64,000 nucleotides of DNA from Advenella sp048381675 (GCF_048381675.1 NZ_JBLWIS010000003.1:124001-188000), one strand, 5' to 3'; shown: positions 56,378-64,000, numbered from the stretch's first letter. Notes: a model not told the origin generated them from the letters alone. A program made the numbers and translations.

Positions 56378-57376
56378 ATGTCAGGTTTGTTCAAACAACG
56401 CAGGGCAGTCCTTAAAACTTTTGCCGCCGTGATGGTATCTGGCGTACCTTTTACTGCTAGCTGGGCCGATGCAGGCAAGTGGCCTGAGCAGGCCGTAAAT
56501 TTTGTGGTGCCTTTTGCGCCAGGTGGTCCGGTTGATACAGCGGCGCGCATTGTGACTGCACCCTTGAACGATAAATGGAAGCAGCCGATTGTTATTGATA
56601 ACAAGGCGGGTGCAGGTGGAATTGTGGGAGCCCGGTATTCAGCCAAGGCCAAGCCCGATGGCTACAATTACTTTTTTACAGCCATTCACCATGCCATTTT
56701 ACCGAGCATGAATGACAATCTGGGCTATGATGCCCAGAAAGATTTCGAACCCGTTGGTGGGGTTGCCCGGTTTCCATTGATTCTGGTGGCGCATCCTTCA
56801 CTGAATGTGAAAACGGTACAGGAACTGATTGACCTGGCCAAAGAAAAACCCAATACCATTTCATACAGTTCATCCGGAACCGGGGGCGGTACGCATCTGG
56901 CCGGGGAGCTGTTTGCCAGTATGGCGGGTGTTCAGTTGCAGCATATTCCTTATAAGGGGAGTGCACCTGCAGTACAGGATTTGGTAGGCGGCCAGGTTCA
57001 GCTGATGTTTGCCGATGCCACTTCTGCCTTGCCATTTATTAAAAGCGGCAAGGTGATTCCGCTGGGTGTGGGCAATAAAGAGCGGTCAGCCTTGTCTCCG
57101 GAAGTTCCTACCATTGCGGAATCCGGTTTGCCGGGTTATGAGGCATATTCCTGGAGTGGCTTGTTTGCCCCTAAAGGAACGCCGGCGGATGTCATCAAGA
57201 AATTGAATGCTGATTTGAATCAAAGCCTGAATACGCCTGAAATCATAGAAAAAATGAATGGCTCAGGCTCAGAGCCCATGCCAACTTCCCCTGAAGAGTT
57301 TGGCCAGTTCCTGGATGTGGAAATCAAGAAATGGCGCGATACTATTCAGAAAGCGAATATTAAAGTTCAGGGCTGA
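56378..57376 (+). CDS. Bug/TctC-family solute-binding protein, possible Tat signal
   Basis: A 332-residue precursor. The N-terminus FKQRRAVLKTFAAVMVSGV contains RR-A-V-L-K, near the twin-arginine consensus, so export may be by Tat rather than Sec; cleavage probably follows SWA. The mature protein shows KWPEQAVNFVVPFAPGGPVDTAAR, VIDNKAGAGGIVGARY, and the C-terminal VPTIAESGLPGYEAYSW and APKGTPADVIK. It follows lysR by 102 bp and precedes a large hairpin. The ligand is probably the pathway substrate but this is context only. Confidence 0.9.
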   Translation: MSGLFKQRRAVLKTFAAVMVSGVPFTASWADAGKWPEQAVNFVVPFAPGGPVDTAARIVTAPLNDKWKQPIVIDNKAGAGGIVGARYSAKAKPDGYNYFFTAIHHAILPSMNDNLGYDAQKDFEPVGGVARFPLILVAHPSLNVKTVQELIDLAKEKPNTISYSSSGTGGGTHLAGELFASMAGVQLQHIPYKGSAPAVQDLVGGQVQLMFADATSALPFIKSGKVIPLGVGNKERSALSPEVPTIAESGLPGYEAYSWSGLFAPKGTPADVIKKLNADLNQSLNTPEIIEKMNGSGSEPMPTSPEEFGQFLDVEIKKWRDTIQKANIKVQG

Positions 57377-57384
57377 TTGTTAGG

Positions 57385-57483
57385 ATCAGTAAAGGATTGA
57401 GTTCATTTAATAAACTCAATTCCTGTACTGAACAAAAATGATGTTTTATTCAGGAAATAAAACCCAGGTAAAAACTTGGGTTT
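57385..57483 (+). terminator. Two hairpins after the Bug gene
   Basis: TCAGTA...AGGATTGAGTT pairs with AACTCAATTCCT...TACTGA (57385-57428), and AAAACCCA pairs with TGGGTTTT (57458-57483). They lie within 110 bp of the Bug stop codon. Neither has a strong T-run except the TTTT of the second stem. Confidence 0.5.
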
Positions 57484-57497
57484 TACGTTATAAAAAC

Positions 57498-57549
57498 AAT
57501 AAAGGGGTATTGAAACGCGACAACAGCCGCAGTTCAATACCCCTTTATT
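57498..57549. terminator. 17-bp perfect hairpin between converging Bug genes
   Basis: Arms 57498-57514 and 57533-57549 pair perfectly (AATAAAGGGG...CCCCTTTATT) with an 18-base loop; TTTT follows. It is well placed to stop transcription from both sides. Confidence 0.75.
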
Positions 57550-57636
57550 TTTGGTTCACCTGTCTTCAGCGTTGGGAAACCCTGAAGTTTTTTTTGCATA
57601 TATCCAGTAATTCTTGCTGTTTACTTTGTTACTTGT

Positions 57637-57667
57637 GCCCACGCTCCTGCGTGGGAATACATATATA
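57637..57667. repeat. Copy of dispersed palindromic repeat (CCCACGCTCCTGCGTGGGAAT)
   Basis: CCCACGC/GCGTGGG forms a 7-bp stem around TCCT, followed by AATACATATATA. Same family as 52101-52131 and the arms at 44144-44222. Confidence 0.6.
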
Positions 57668-57686
57668 CGTCAGGATTTTACTTTGA

Positions 57687-58664
57687 TTATTGATTTGGCT
57701 TGATGCCCGCTTTCTCAATTACCGCTTCCCAAAGTTTGTATTCACGGTCAACTTTGGCTTTCAGGTCGGTGCCATTGCTGAAGGTTCGGGTGTAGCCACC
57801 GGTTTCCATGAGTTTGTCGAATTCGGGATTCTGGTCAATGTTCTGCAAAGCAACTTCAAGACGTTTGGTGATATTTTCTGGCAAACCTGCGGGGCCAACC
57901 AAGGCATACCAGCCAGTTACGGCGTAGTCTTCAATGCCGGCTTCAATCATGGTCGGTACATCGGGCAAGGCTTTGTTGCGGGTCGCGGATGTAACGGCCA
58001 ATGGGCGGACTTTATCGCCATTGATATAAGAAATCGCTGTGCCGCTAATGTCGAACATGAAAGAAATCTTGCCGCTGATTACATCAACCATGGCGGGGGC
58101 GTTGCCACGATAAGGCACATGCAGCATTTCCGTGCCTGTTTTTTGCTTCATTAACTCAGCAGACAGCTGGTTGGAAGAGCCAATACCGGCAGAGCCGAAA
58201 GAAATGGAATTCGGGTTGGCCTTGGCGTATTCAACCAGCTCTTTGACAGACTTGATCGGCAGGTCTTTGTTGGCGACCAGAACGTTGGTGTAGTCAACAA
58301 TGTTGCCAATATAGGTGAAATCTTTGTCAAGATTGATATTGGCCGATTTCTGGATATGTGGCGTGATGGTAGGGGTAGGGCTGGCAATAAAATACAGGGT
58401 ATAGCCATCGGGTTTGGAGCGAATGACGTTTTCTGCAGCAATCATGCCACTGGCGCCGGTTTTGTTTTCAATAACGACCGATTGTTTGAGTTCATCGGAA
58501 AGGAATTTTGCAAATGAACGGGCGGCGGTATCAACCGGTCCACCTGCCGCATAGCCAACCAGCAGTTTTACGGGGCGATCCGGCCATTCTGCCGCAAAGG
58601 CGGACATTGATGAGGACAGGGCGGTAAGGGCGGTTGCTGCCACTAATAGTTTCTTGACTAACAT
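57687..58664 (-). CDS. Bug/TctC-family solute-binding protein
   Basis: A 325-residue precursor from the ATG at 58664, preceded by GGAGA; the open frame extends another 231 bp upstream but that part is the remains of another gene. Signal peptide VKKLLVAATALTALSSSMSAFA is followed by EWPDRPVKLLVGYAAGGPVDTAAR, VVIENKTGASGMIAAEN, and the later parts VPTMIEAGIEDYAV and GPAGLPENITK. Reads in the same direction as the CoA-transferase genes upstream. Confidence 0.9.
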   Translation of the reverse strand: MLVKKLLVAATALTALSSSMSAFAAEWPDRPVKLLVGYAAGGPVDTAARSFAKFLSDELKQSVVIENKTGASGMIAAENVIRSKPDGYTLYFIASPTPTITPHIQKSANINLDKDFTYIGNIVDYTNVLVANKDLPIKSVKELVEYAKANPNSISFGSAGIGSSNQLSAELMKQKTGTEMLHVPYRGNAPAMVDVISGKISFMFDISGTAISYINGDKVRPLAVTSATRNKALPDVPTMIEAGIEDYAVTGWYALVGPAGLPENITKRLEVALQNIDQNPEFDKLMETGGYTRTFSNGTDLKAKVDREYKLWEAVIEKAGIKPNQ

Positions 58665-58740
58665 AGGGTCTCCAATAGATGCAATCTTAAAAAAGCTATT
58701 AAGAAAGTTTAGACTTAAAGTTGTTAATATGCCGGCATTC

Positions 58741-58968
58741 TTATTGAACTTTGGCGCCTGATTTTTCAACAGCCACTTTCCATTTCTGGATTTCGCTGCT
58801 GATATGTTGTTTAAATTCGTCTGGTGTTGATCCTGTGATTTCGTAGCCGTCAACCGTAAACTCTGGCAAGCCCGATTTGCTAACGGTAGGCACATCGGTT
58901 AACACGTTTGAATGGTTCTTTCCAGTTACAGCCATGCCTTTAAGCTTGCTACTTTTTACGTGCAGCAT
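58741..58968 (-). pseudogene. Decayed Bug/TctC gene remnant
   Basis: The reading frame encodes 75 residues. LKGMAVTG and VLTDVPTVSKSGLPEFTVDGYEI correspond to the middle of a Bug protein, while GSTPDEFKQHISSEIQKWKVAVEKSGAKV is its C-terminus. The N-terminal two-thirds (signal peptide and ligand domain 1) and the GPAGTP-like stretch of about 80 residues between the two pieces are missing. A ribosome site GAGGAGACA is still visible about 40 bp upstream of the remnant start, on the reverse strand, suggesting that the original 5' end lay there before deletion. It sits between an intact Bug gene and the CoA-transferase genes. Confidence 0.8.
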
Positions 58969-59025
58969 GGGGGTTGAAATACAGTGAAATATCAGGGTGT
59001 CTCCTCGTTATATTTTTTAGGCCGT

Positions 59026-59727
59026 TTAGTTTGTGTAATAAGGCTGCTGGTTTTCATCCAGTCGAATTTTTTTGGGTGCGCTGTCGACCACCAGTTTGCC
59101 TTCGGTTTTTGCCTGCAGTTCTTCAAGGCTTAAACCGTCTACTATGGCATGTACATGAAAGGCATTGTTCTTGACTTCCAGCACGGCCAGATCGGTATAT
59201 ACCCAATCAACCACTTTAAGGCCCGTAAGCGGATAGGTACAGGTATCAAGTAATTTTGGCTTGCCGTCCCGGGTAGTGTGGTCCAGCATCACAATCACGT
59301 TTTTGGCACCAACCGCCAGGTCCATGGCGCCACCAATGGCTGCGATGGCATCAGGGGCATCGGTAATCCAGTTGGCCAGGTCTCCGTTCACGGCAACCTG
59401 AAAACCGCCCAGGATAGAATAGTCCAGGTGGCCGCCACGCATCATGGCAAACGAGTTGGTATGTTCGGTAATAGAAGCACCATCCAGCAAAATAATGGGG
59501 GTACGACTGGCATTGATAATGTCGTAATCAATTTCATGATCAATGGCTGTGCGGCCCATGCCTAAAATGCCGTTTTCACTGTGAAGGATGATTTCCCTGT
59601 CTTCGGGCAGGTAGTCGGCAACCAGGGTGGGCATGCCAATACCCAGGTTAACGTAAGAGCCATCTGGCAGTGTTTGTGCGACGAGATTGGCAATCTGGGC
59701 CCGGTTCAATGGTGTATGACTAGGCAT
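59026..59727 (-). CDS. CoA-transferase subunit B (3-oxoadipate/3-oxoacid type)
   Basis: The 233-residue protein has GSYVNLGIGMPTLVADYL and the catalytic SENGILGMG with Glu51, which forms the glutamyl-CoA intermediate. SFAMMRGGHLDYSILGGFQV follows. It is closest, by memory, to PcaJ/CatJ, the beta subunit of 3-oxoadipate:succinyl-CoA transferase, but a succinyl-CoA:3-ketoacid transferase is possible. The ATG at 59727 has CAGGAG upstream and overlaps the subunit A gene end by 8 bp. Confidence 0.87.
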   Translation of the reverse strand: MPSHTPLNRAQIANLVAQTLPDGSYVNLGIGMPTLVADYLPEDREIILHSENGILGMGRTAIDHEIDYDIINASRTPIILLDGASITEHTNSFAMMRGGHLDYSILGGFQVAVNGDLANWITDAPDAIAAIGGAMDLAVGAKNVIVMLDHTTRDGKPKLLDTCTYPLTGLKVVDWVYTDLAVLEVKNNAFHVHAIVDGLSLEELQAKTEGKLVVDSAPKKIRLDENQQPYYTN

Positions 59728-60394
59728 TGCTTGCTCCTGCCAGAACGATGGATTTGACAAAAATGCCCGGTGTCATGACGTGTTCCGGATGGAGTTCACC
59801 CAGTTCCACGATTTTATCGACTTGGGCAATGGTGTTTTTGGCGGCTGTACACATGACGGGATTGAAGTTGCGGGCAGCCCAGCGGTAAGTCAGGTTGCCC
59901 CAGCGGTCGCCCAAGTGGGCTTTGATAAGGGCAAAATCACCGTGCAGGGGTTGCTCAAGAATATAGCCTATGCCGTCTACAACACGTTGTTCCTTGCCTT
60001 CAGCAACCCGTGTGCCGTAGCCGGTGGGGGTAAAGAAGGGGCCCAGGCCTGCACCGGCAGCCCGCAGGCGTTCGGCCAGTGTGCCCTGGGGCATGCATTC
60101 AAGTTCTACTTTGCCGGCACGGTAAGCTTCGGCAAATACATCAGATAGCGGTGGGCGTGGATGCGAGCAGATGATTTTGCGAACCTGGCCGTTTTTGATC
60201 AGGCCGGCAATGCCGTTTTCACGCGTGCCCGCATTATTGCTAATGATGGTCAGGTCTTTGGTACCCAGTTTTTTCAGGCTTTCCAGTAATTCAAATGGAA
60301 TGCCGGCATCCCCAAACCCGCCAACGATGACGGATGCACCGTTGGGGATTTGCTCCAGCGCTTCAAGATAGGATGAAACGATTTTGTTGATCAT
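59720..60394 (-). CDS. CoA-transferase subunit A (3-oxoadipate/3-oxoacid type)
   Basis: The 224-residue protein contains the CoA-binding GASVIVGGFGDAGIPFELL (about residues 18-36), DLTIISNNAGTRENGIAGL, PTGYGTRVAEGKEQR and GDFALIKAHLGDRWGNL, the pattern of PcaI/CatI. The start ATG at 60394 gives the PcaI-like MINKIVSSYLEAL. No pca or cat ring-cleavage genes are nearby, so the physiological acid may differ from 3-oxoadipate; it may load or unload CoA in the surrounding acyl-CoA pathway. Followed by subunit B. Confidence 0.87.
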   Translation of the reverse strand: MINKIVSSYLEALEQIPNGASVIVGGFGDAGIPFELLESLKKLGTKDLTIISNNAGTRENGIAGLIKNGQVRKIICSHPRPPLSDVFAEAYRAGKVELECMPQGTLAERLRAAGAGLGPFFTPTGYGTRVAEGKEQRVVDGIGYILEQPLHGDFALIKAHLGDRWGNLTYRWAARNFNPVMCTAAKNTIAQVDKIVELGELHPEHVMTPGIFVKSIVLAGASNA

Positions 60395-60402
60395 GCTAAG
60401 TG

Positions 60403-61365
60403 TTAGTCCATTTTCAGATTGGCCGCTTTGACGGTATCGGCCCACAAGGCTTGCTGGTCTTCAATGAACTTGGCAAACTCTGCAGGTGTGTTGCCGCCAG
60501 GCTGGCCACCCATGGCGGCAAAACGGGCTTTCACATCCTCGCTTTCCAGTGCATTCTTGGCGGCTTTATGCAGTTTGTTAACCACCTCATCGGGGGTACC
60601 GGCCGGTGCCAGCAGGCCAAACCAGGCGGTCACCACCATGTTGTCAATACCGGCTTCTTTCATGGTGGGCACGTCGGGCAGTTCGGCAACCCGTTCGTCA
60701 CTGGTAACCGCCAGTGCCTTGAACTTGCCAGACTTGATGGAAGGCAGTGAGCTGGGCAGGTTGTCAATCATGAAGGTGTATTGATTACCAAGCAGGGCGC
60801 TGACGGCAGGGCCGGCCCCTTTATAGGGAATATGCTCGGCTTTCAGGTTGGCGCGTTGCATGAACATTTCTGCCGACATGTGCGGAGACTGGCCTTTGCC
60901 AGATGAACCAAACGTTTGGTGCTGCTTGTTCTCAGAAACGTATTTGATCAGCTCGTCAACTGTATTGACAGGTGTTTGCTCATTGACAACCAGTACATTG
61001 GGTACTGAAATCACCAGGGAGATGGGGGCGAAATCTTCTTTTTTATAGGGAAGTGAATCGTACAGGCTGTAGTTAATGGCATTGGGGCCAATGTTACCCA
61101 TGATTAAGGTATAACCATCGGGTTTGGATCGTACCAGTGCCTGGGTACCGATAATGCCTGCAGCACCTGCCTTGTTTTCAACCACAACGCTTTGACCCAG
61201 TTCCTTACCCATTTTTTCACTGAGGATACGGGCCGCAATATCCGTGGTGCCGCCAGGAGCGGCGGGCACAATGATGGTGATGTTTTGCTCAGGCCATTCT
61301 GCCATGGCTGAAGTGCTGAACAAAATGCCAAGCGAAAGGGCCAGTGCTGATTTTATACGTTTCAT
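60403..61365 (-). CDS. Bug/TctC-family solute-binding protein
   Basis: A 320-residue precursor from the ATG at 61365 (CCGGAGACATC upstream). Signal peptide KRIKSALALSLGILFSTSAMA, then EWPEQNITIIVPAAPGGTTDIAAR, VVVENKAGAAGIIGTQ, and VPTMKEAGIDNMVVTAWFG with APAGTPDEVVNK. The open frame continues 180 bp further upstream, judged non-coding. It lies 8 bp before the CoA-transferase A start and 64 bp after the thiolase-like gene, so all these genes probably share one transcript. Confidence 0.9.
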   Translation of the reverse strand: MKRIKSALALSLGILFSTSAMAEWPEQNITIIVPAAPGGTTDIAARILSEKMGKELGQSVVVENKAGAAGIIGTQALVRSKPDGYTLIMGNIGPNAINYSLYDSLPYKKEDFAPISLVISVPNVLVVNEQTPVNTVDELIKYVSENKQHQTFGSSGKGQSPHMSAEMFMQRANLKAEHIPYKGAGPAVSALLGNQYTFMIDNLPSSLPSIKSGKFKALAVTSDERVAELPDVPTMKEAGIDNMVVTAWFGLLAPAGTPDEVVNKLHKAAKNALESEDVKARFAAMGGQPGGNTPAEFAKFIEDQQALWADTVKAANLKMD

Positions 61366-61429
61366 GATGTCTCCGGTCTTGATGTTATAGGTATGAAGGC
61401 CCATTGCGAAAATGGGCCGGTTGGAAAAA

Positions 61430-62602
61430 TTAAAGTGTTTCAGCGGTACCCAGAACAGCGGTAGACTGGCTTGACAGCGTGCCACCATTACCATGGACAA
61501 CCGCCAGTTTGGCACCGTCCACCTGGCGTTCGCCGCAGCTGCCACGCAATTGGCGTACGGCTTCGATCAGAATGAAAATGCCGTACATGCCGGGGTGAAC
61601 GCATGACAGGCCACCACCGTTGGTGTTAACCGGCAAGATGCCACCTGGGGCAATATTGCCATTGCTTACGAACGCACCGCCTTCGCCTTTTTTGCAGAAA
61701 CCCAGGTCTTCCAGGAACAGGATCGTGTTAATGGTGAAGGCGTCATAGACTTCAACCACATCAATATCAGACGGTTTCACGCCGGCCATTTCAAAGGCGA
61801 TCTTGCCTGATTGTTGTGCGGCGGTAACGGTCAAATCATGCATGGAGGAAATCTGGCGATTCCAGCAGGCGGTGGAATTGCCCAAGACATACACCGGCTT
61901 TTGTTTCATGTTTTTGGCCCGGTCGGCGCGTACCAGCACGAAGGCACCGGCACCGTCGGTCACCAGACAGCAGTCACGAACGGTCAGTGGGTCGGAAACC
62001 ATTTTTGAAGACAGGACATCTTCAATTGAAAGCGGATCACGCATGGTGGCTTCAGGATTCAGCTGTGCCCATTTGCGTGCGGCTACGGCTACTTCAGCCA
62101 GGTTTTCACGGGTGGTGCCGTATTGGTGCATGTGACGTGCGGCAGCCAGGGCGTATGAGCTAAGCGGACTCAACGGGTTGTACGGATTTTCGTAAGGTTG
62201 CGGGTCCATTTGCTTGCGCATATTGCCAATCATGCTGCGGCTGAGCGTCGAGGTGCGTTGTGTGCTGCCATAACAAACCAGCACCGCATTGCACTGGCCA
62301 GACTCCAGTGCCTGGATGGCAGGCATCAGGTGGGCAACAAAGCTGGAACCACCAATCATGGTACTGTCAATAAAGGTGGGGCGAATGCCCAGGTGTTCGA
62401 TAACCGGCATCACCCACATGGTAGAGGCAACACTGGCGGTGGCAATGCCATCAATATCCTGCATGGTCAAGCCGGCATCATCAACGGCACGTTTGGCCGC
62501 CTGAATCAGGATTTCCATTTCGGTGTAACCGGTAGCCATACCCAGGCCGGCGTGTCCTACACCTACAACAGCGGCAGCGCCCCTTAATTTCTTGTCAATC
62601 AT
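61430..62602 (-). CDS. SCPx/Ltp-like thiolase-superfamily protein lacking the usual cysteine
   Basis: A 390-residue thiolase-fold protein. The start RGAAAVVGVGHAGLGMATGYTEMEIL (quoted in part) and DAGLTMQDIDGIAT resemble sterol-carrier-protein-x thiolases. Where the nucleophilic cysteine is expected (about residue 85) the sequence reads TMIGGSSF without cysteine. The C-terminal NTNGGGLSCVHPGMYG keeps the His-containing loop. Such proteins, paired with DUF35 partners, include retro-aldolases for steroid side chains as well as catalytic thiolases. The DUF35 gene abuts it upstream. Whether this one cleaves C-C bonds by thiolysis or by aldol cleavage is undecided. Confidence 0.82.
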   Translation of the reverse strand: MIDKKLRGAAAVVGVGHAGLGMATGYTEMEILIQAAKRAVDDAGLTMQDIDGIATASVASTMWVMPVIEHLGIRPTFIDSTMIGGSSFVAHLMPAIQALESGQCNAVLVCYGSTQRTSTLSRSMIGNMRKQMDPQPYENPYNPLSPLSSYALAAARHMHQYGTTRENLAEVAVAARKWAQLNPEATMRDPLSIEDVLSSKMVSDPLTVRDCCLVTDGAGAFVLVRADRAKNMKQKPVYVLGNSTACWNRQISSMHDLTVTAAQQSGKIAFEMAGVKPSDIDVVEVYDAFTINTILFLEDLGFCKKGEGGAFVSNGNIAPGGILPVNTNGGGLSCVHPGMYGIFILIEAVRQLRGSCGERQVDGAKLAVVHGNGGTLSSQSTAVLGTAETL

Positions 62603-62604
62603 TC

Positions 62605-62994
62605 TTACGCTCCTGCTGGTGTGAAAATTACGATGTTCTGGTCGGCTGACTGGCGAATGCTTGCCTGTACTTTTTGTCCGATTTTGACTGCGTCCGGTTC
62701 AATGCCTTCCACGTGCGCCATCATGCGCGGTCCTTCATCAAGGTCAATCAGGGCAACGTTATAGTCACCGCCCGCTTCGGCTTTGCGGCGTACAACGGTG
62801 GTTGAGTAAACGGTTCCCTTGCCTGATGGTGCATACCATTCAATTTCATCCGAGCCACAGTGCGGGCAGACCATGCGTGGGAAGAAAATGCTTTTGCTGC
62901 AATCGGTGCAGCGTTGAATCAGGAAGTTTCCCTGGGCAAGTTGATCGTGGTAATACTTTTCAGCACCCACGCTTAGTGTTTTATTTTGCGTCAT
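62605..62994 (-). CDS. DUF35/OB-fold zinc-ribbon protein, thiolase partner
   Basis: A 129-residue protein with a rubredoxin-like zinc ribbon: CTDCSKSIFFPRMVCPHCG (about residues 30-48) followed by an OB-fold (GKGTVYSTTVVRR, PRMMAHVEGI). DUF35 proteins form complexes with SCPx/Ltp-type thiolases. It is immediately upstream of the thiolase-like gene with a 2-bp gap. The ATG at 62994 with GAGAA upstream is preferred over one 12 bases earlier. Confidence 0.85.
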   Translation of the reverse strand: MTQNKTLSVGAEKYYHDQLAQGNFLIQRCTDCSKSIFFPRMVCPHCGSDEIEWYAPSGKGTVYSTTVVRRKAEAGGDYNVALIDLDEGPRMMAHVEGIEPDAVKIGQKVQASIRQSADQNIVIFTPAGA

Positions 62995-63242
62995 GAAAAT
63001 TCTCATAAAGTGATAAAAATGTGTCTATATTGGCCTACAGTATTCCTTCATATGGAATTTAAGACAATCTTGATTTTATGAAGCCTGCCTTAAGGCTGAT
63101 TTAATTATGGTTTCTACTAATACGACGAGATCCGGATATGTGCCGTGGTTCAGGCTGGCTTGAATGGGGGGTTCCAAAAAAGTAAATTGTGAAACCCTGC
63201 CATTTGTAGTGTCATAACAAGAATTAAAAAACGGAGGACATC

Positions 63243-64000
63243 ATGGATTTGAATTTAACGCAGGAAGATATTGCATTTCGTGAGGAAGTCAGGCAGTTTG
63301 TGGCTACTGCCTTGCCTCAGGACATTAAAGATAAGGTGTTCAAGCACCAACGATTGGATAACAACGATTACATCCGTTGGCATCGTGCATTGGATGACCA
63401 TGGTTGGGGCGCCCCCAGTTGGCCGGTTGAATTTGGTGGCACGGGCTGGAACGCCTTGCAGAAACTGATTTTTGAAATTGAAAGCTTCAAGGGCGGTGCG
63501 CCCCGTTTGCTGCCATTTGGCTTAAGCATGATTGGCCCCGTATTAATGAAATACGCCAGCCCGGAAATGCAGCAGCGCTTTTTGCCCCGAATGCTACGGA
63601 TTGAAGACTGGTGGTGTCAGGGCTATTCGGAACCGGGTTCGGGCTCAGACCTGGCTTCCCTCAAAACCCGTGCCGAGAAAACCCCTGAAGGGTATGTGGT
63701 GAACGGACAAAAAACCTGGACTACGCTTGGCCAATATGCCGACTGGATGTTCTGTCTGGTACGCACCGACCCGGATGCCAAGCCCCAGCGTGGTATTTCC
63801 ATGTTGCTGATTGATATGCGCCAGCCCGGTGTAACCGTGCGCCCAATTAAAACATTGGATGGTGGGCATGACGTAAACGAGGTTTGGCTGGAAAATGTCA
63901 AGGTGCCTTACGAAAACCTGGTGGGCAATGAAAACGAAGGCTGGACTTATGCCAAGTATCTGCTGGGTCACGAACGTACCGGTATTGCCGGCATCGGCCT
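63243..64000 (+). CDS. Acyl-CoA dehydrogenase, C-terminus beyond window
   Basis: About 252 residues are visible from the ATG at 63243, which has a strong GGAGG ribosome site; the gene continues past the window. It opens DLNLTQEDIAFREEVRQFV, contains GWGAPSWPVEFGGTGW and the FAD/substrate region WCQGYSEPGSGSDLASLKT, then VNGQKTWTTLGQYADW. It oxidises an acyl-CoA to the enoyl-CoA using FAD. It is divergent from the DUF35/thiolase operon and would supply its first oxidation step. Sequence features resemble those acting on bulky or branched acyl-CoAs, but this is not certain. Confidence 0.92.
   Translation, partial: MDLNLTQEDIAFREEVRQFVATALPQDIKDKVFKHQRLDNNDYIRWHRALDDHGWGAPSWPVEFGGTGWNALQKLIFEIESFKGGAPRLLPFGLSMIGPVLMKYASPEMQQRFLPRMLRIEDWWCQGYSEPGSGSDLASLKTRAEKTPEGYVVNGQKTWTTLGQYADWMFCLVRTDPDAKPQRGISMLLIDMRQPGVTVRPIKTLDGGHDVNEVWLENVKVPYENLVGNENEGWTYAKYLLGHERTGIAGIG

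Noticed and set aside
58665..58895. N-terminal extension of the Bug protein at 57687-58664
   Set aside because: The extension has no signal peptide, contains DNA of the neighbouring Bug remnant, and the internal ATG has both a ribosome site and a standard signal sequence.

Overview
The window looks like chromosomal DNA of a betaproteobacterium in the order Burkholderiales, most likely family Alcaligenaceae (the Bordetella/Advenella/Alcaligenes neighbourhood). This is inferred from the Bug/TctC-type solute-binding proteins, the fdsGBA-type NAD formate dehydrogenase, the OlsB-type ornithine-lipid acyltransferase, and the character of FtsH, GreA and RlmE. Base composition is moderate, neither GC-rich nor AT-rich. 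No insertion sequence, prophage or CRISPR array was seen.

Layout. 1-10 kb: housekeeping genes (a truncated YchJ-like gene, a histidine phosphatase, a RutG-like NCS2 permease, greA, yhbY facing away from rlmE, then ftsH, folP and glmM) followed by an olsB-like acyltransferase. 10-18 kb: a phosphate block, with ppx facing away from ppk1, then pstSCAB. Pho-box-like sites precede pstS and ppk1, and no phoU or phoBR follows. 18-22.5 kb: a cadmium/lead/zinc resistance pair (cadR facing away from cadA, with a 19-bp-spacer MerR-type promoter) followed by a kinase-like two-domain protein. 22.6-31 kb: a Bug protein, tRNA-Pro, two small secreted basic proteins, tRNA-Leu and tRNA-Ser, aspA, a quinone oxidoreductase, tpiA, secG, tRNA-Leu and azurin with an FNR-type box. 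31-36 kb: a 1410-residue trimeric autotransporter adhesin whose stalk holds near-identical 588-bp tandem repeats. 36-44 kb: an MFS transporter, cardiolipin synthase, tRNA-His and the fdsGBA-fdsD operon. 44-52 kb: mutS, an AEC transporter, amn, trmJ facing away from suhB, and uppP.

52-64 kb is a catabolic region built around acyl-CoA chemistry. A LysR gene faces an SDR/MaoC/class III CoA-transferase operon. Beyond it lie three intact Bug genes and one decayed one, a two-subunit 3-oxoadipate-type CoA-transferase, a thiolase-like protein without the usual cysteine nucleophile next to a DUF35/OB-fold protein, and an acyl-CoA dehydrogenase cut by the window end. The SDR and MaoC proteins resemble the two catalytic halves of the peroxisomal multifunctional enzyme 2. 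The thiolase-like/DUF35 pair resembles SCPx/Ltp-type thiolases or retro-aldolases. Together they suggest a beta-oxidation route for an unidentified branched, cyclic or side-chain acid taken up with help from Bug proteins. This is the best candidate here for an undescribed system.

All calls rest on reading the sequence and on remembered family motifs. No database search was possible.
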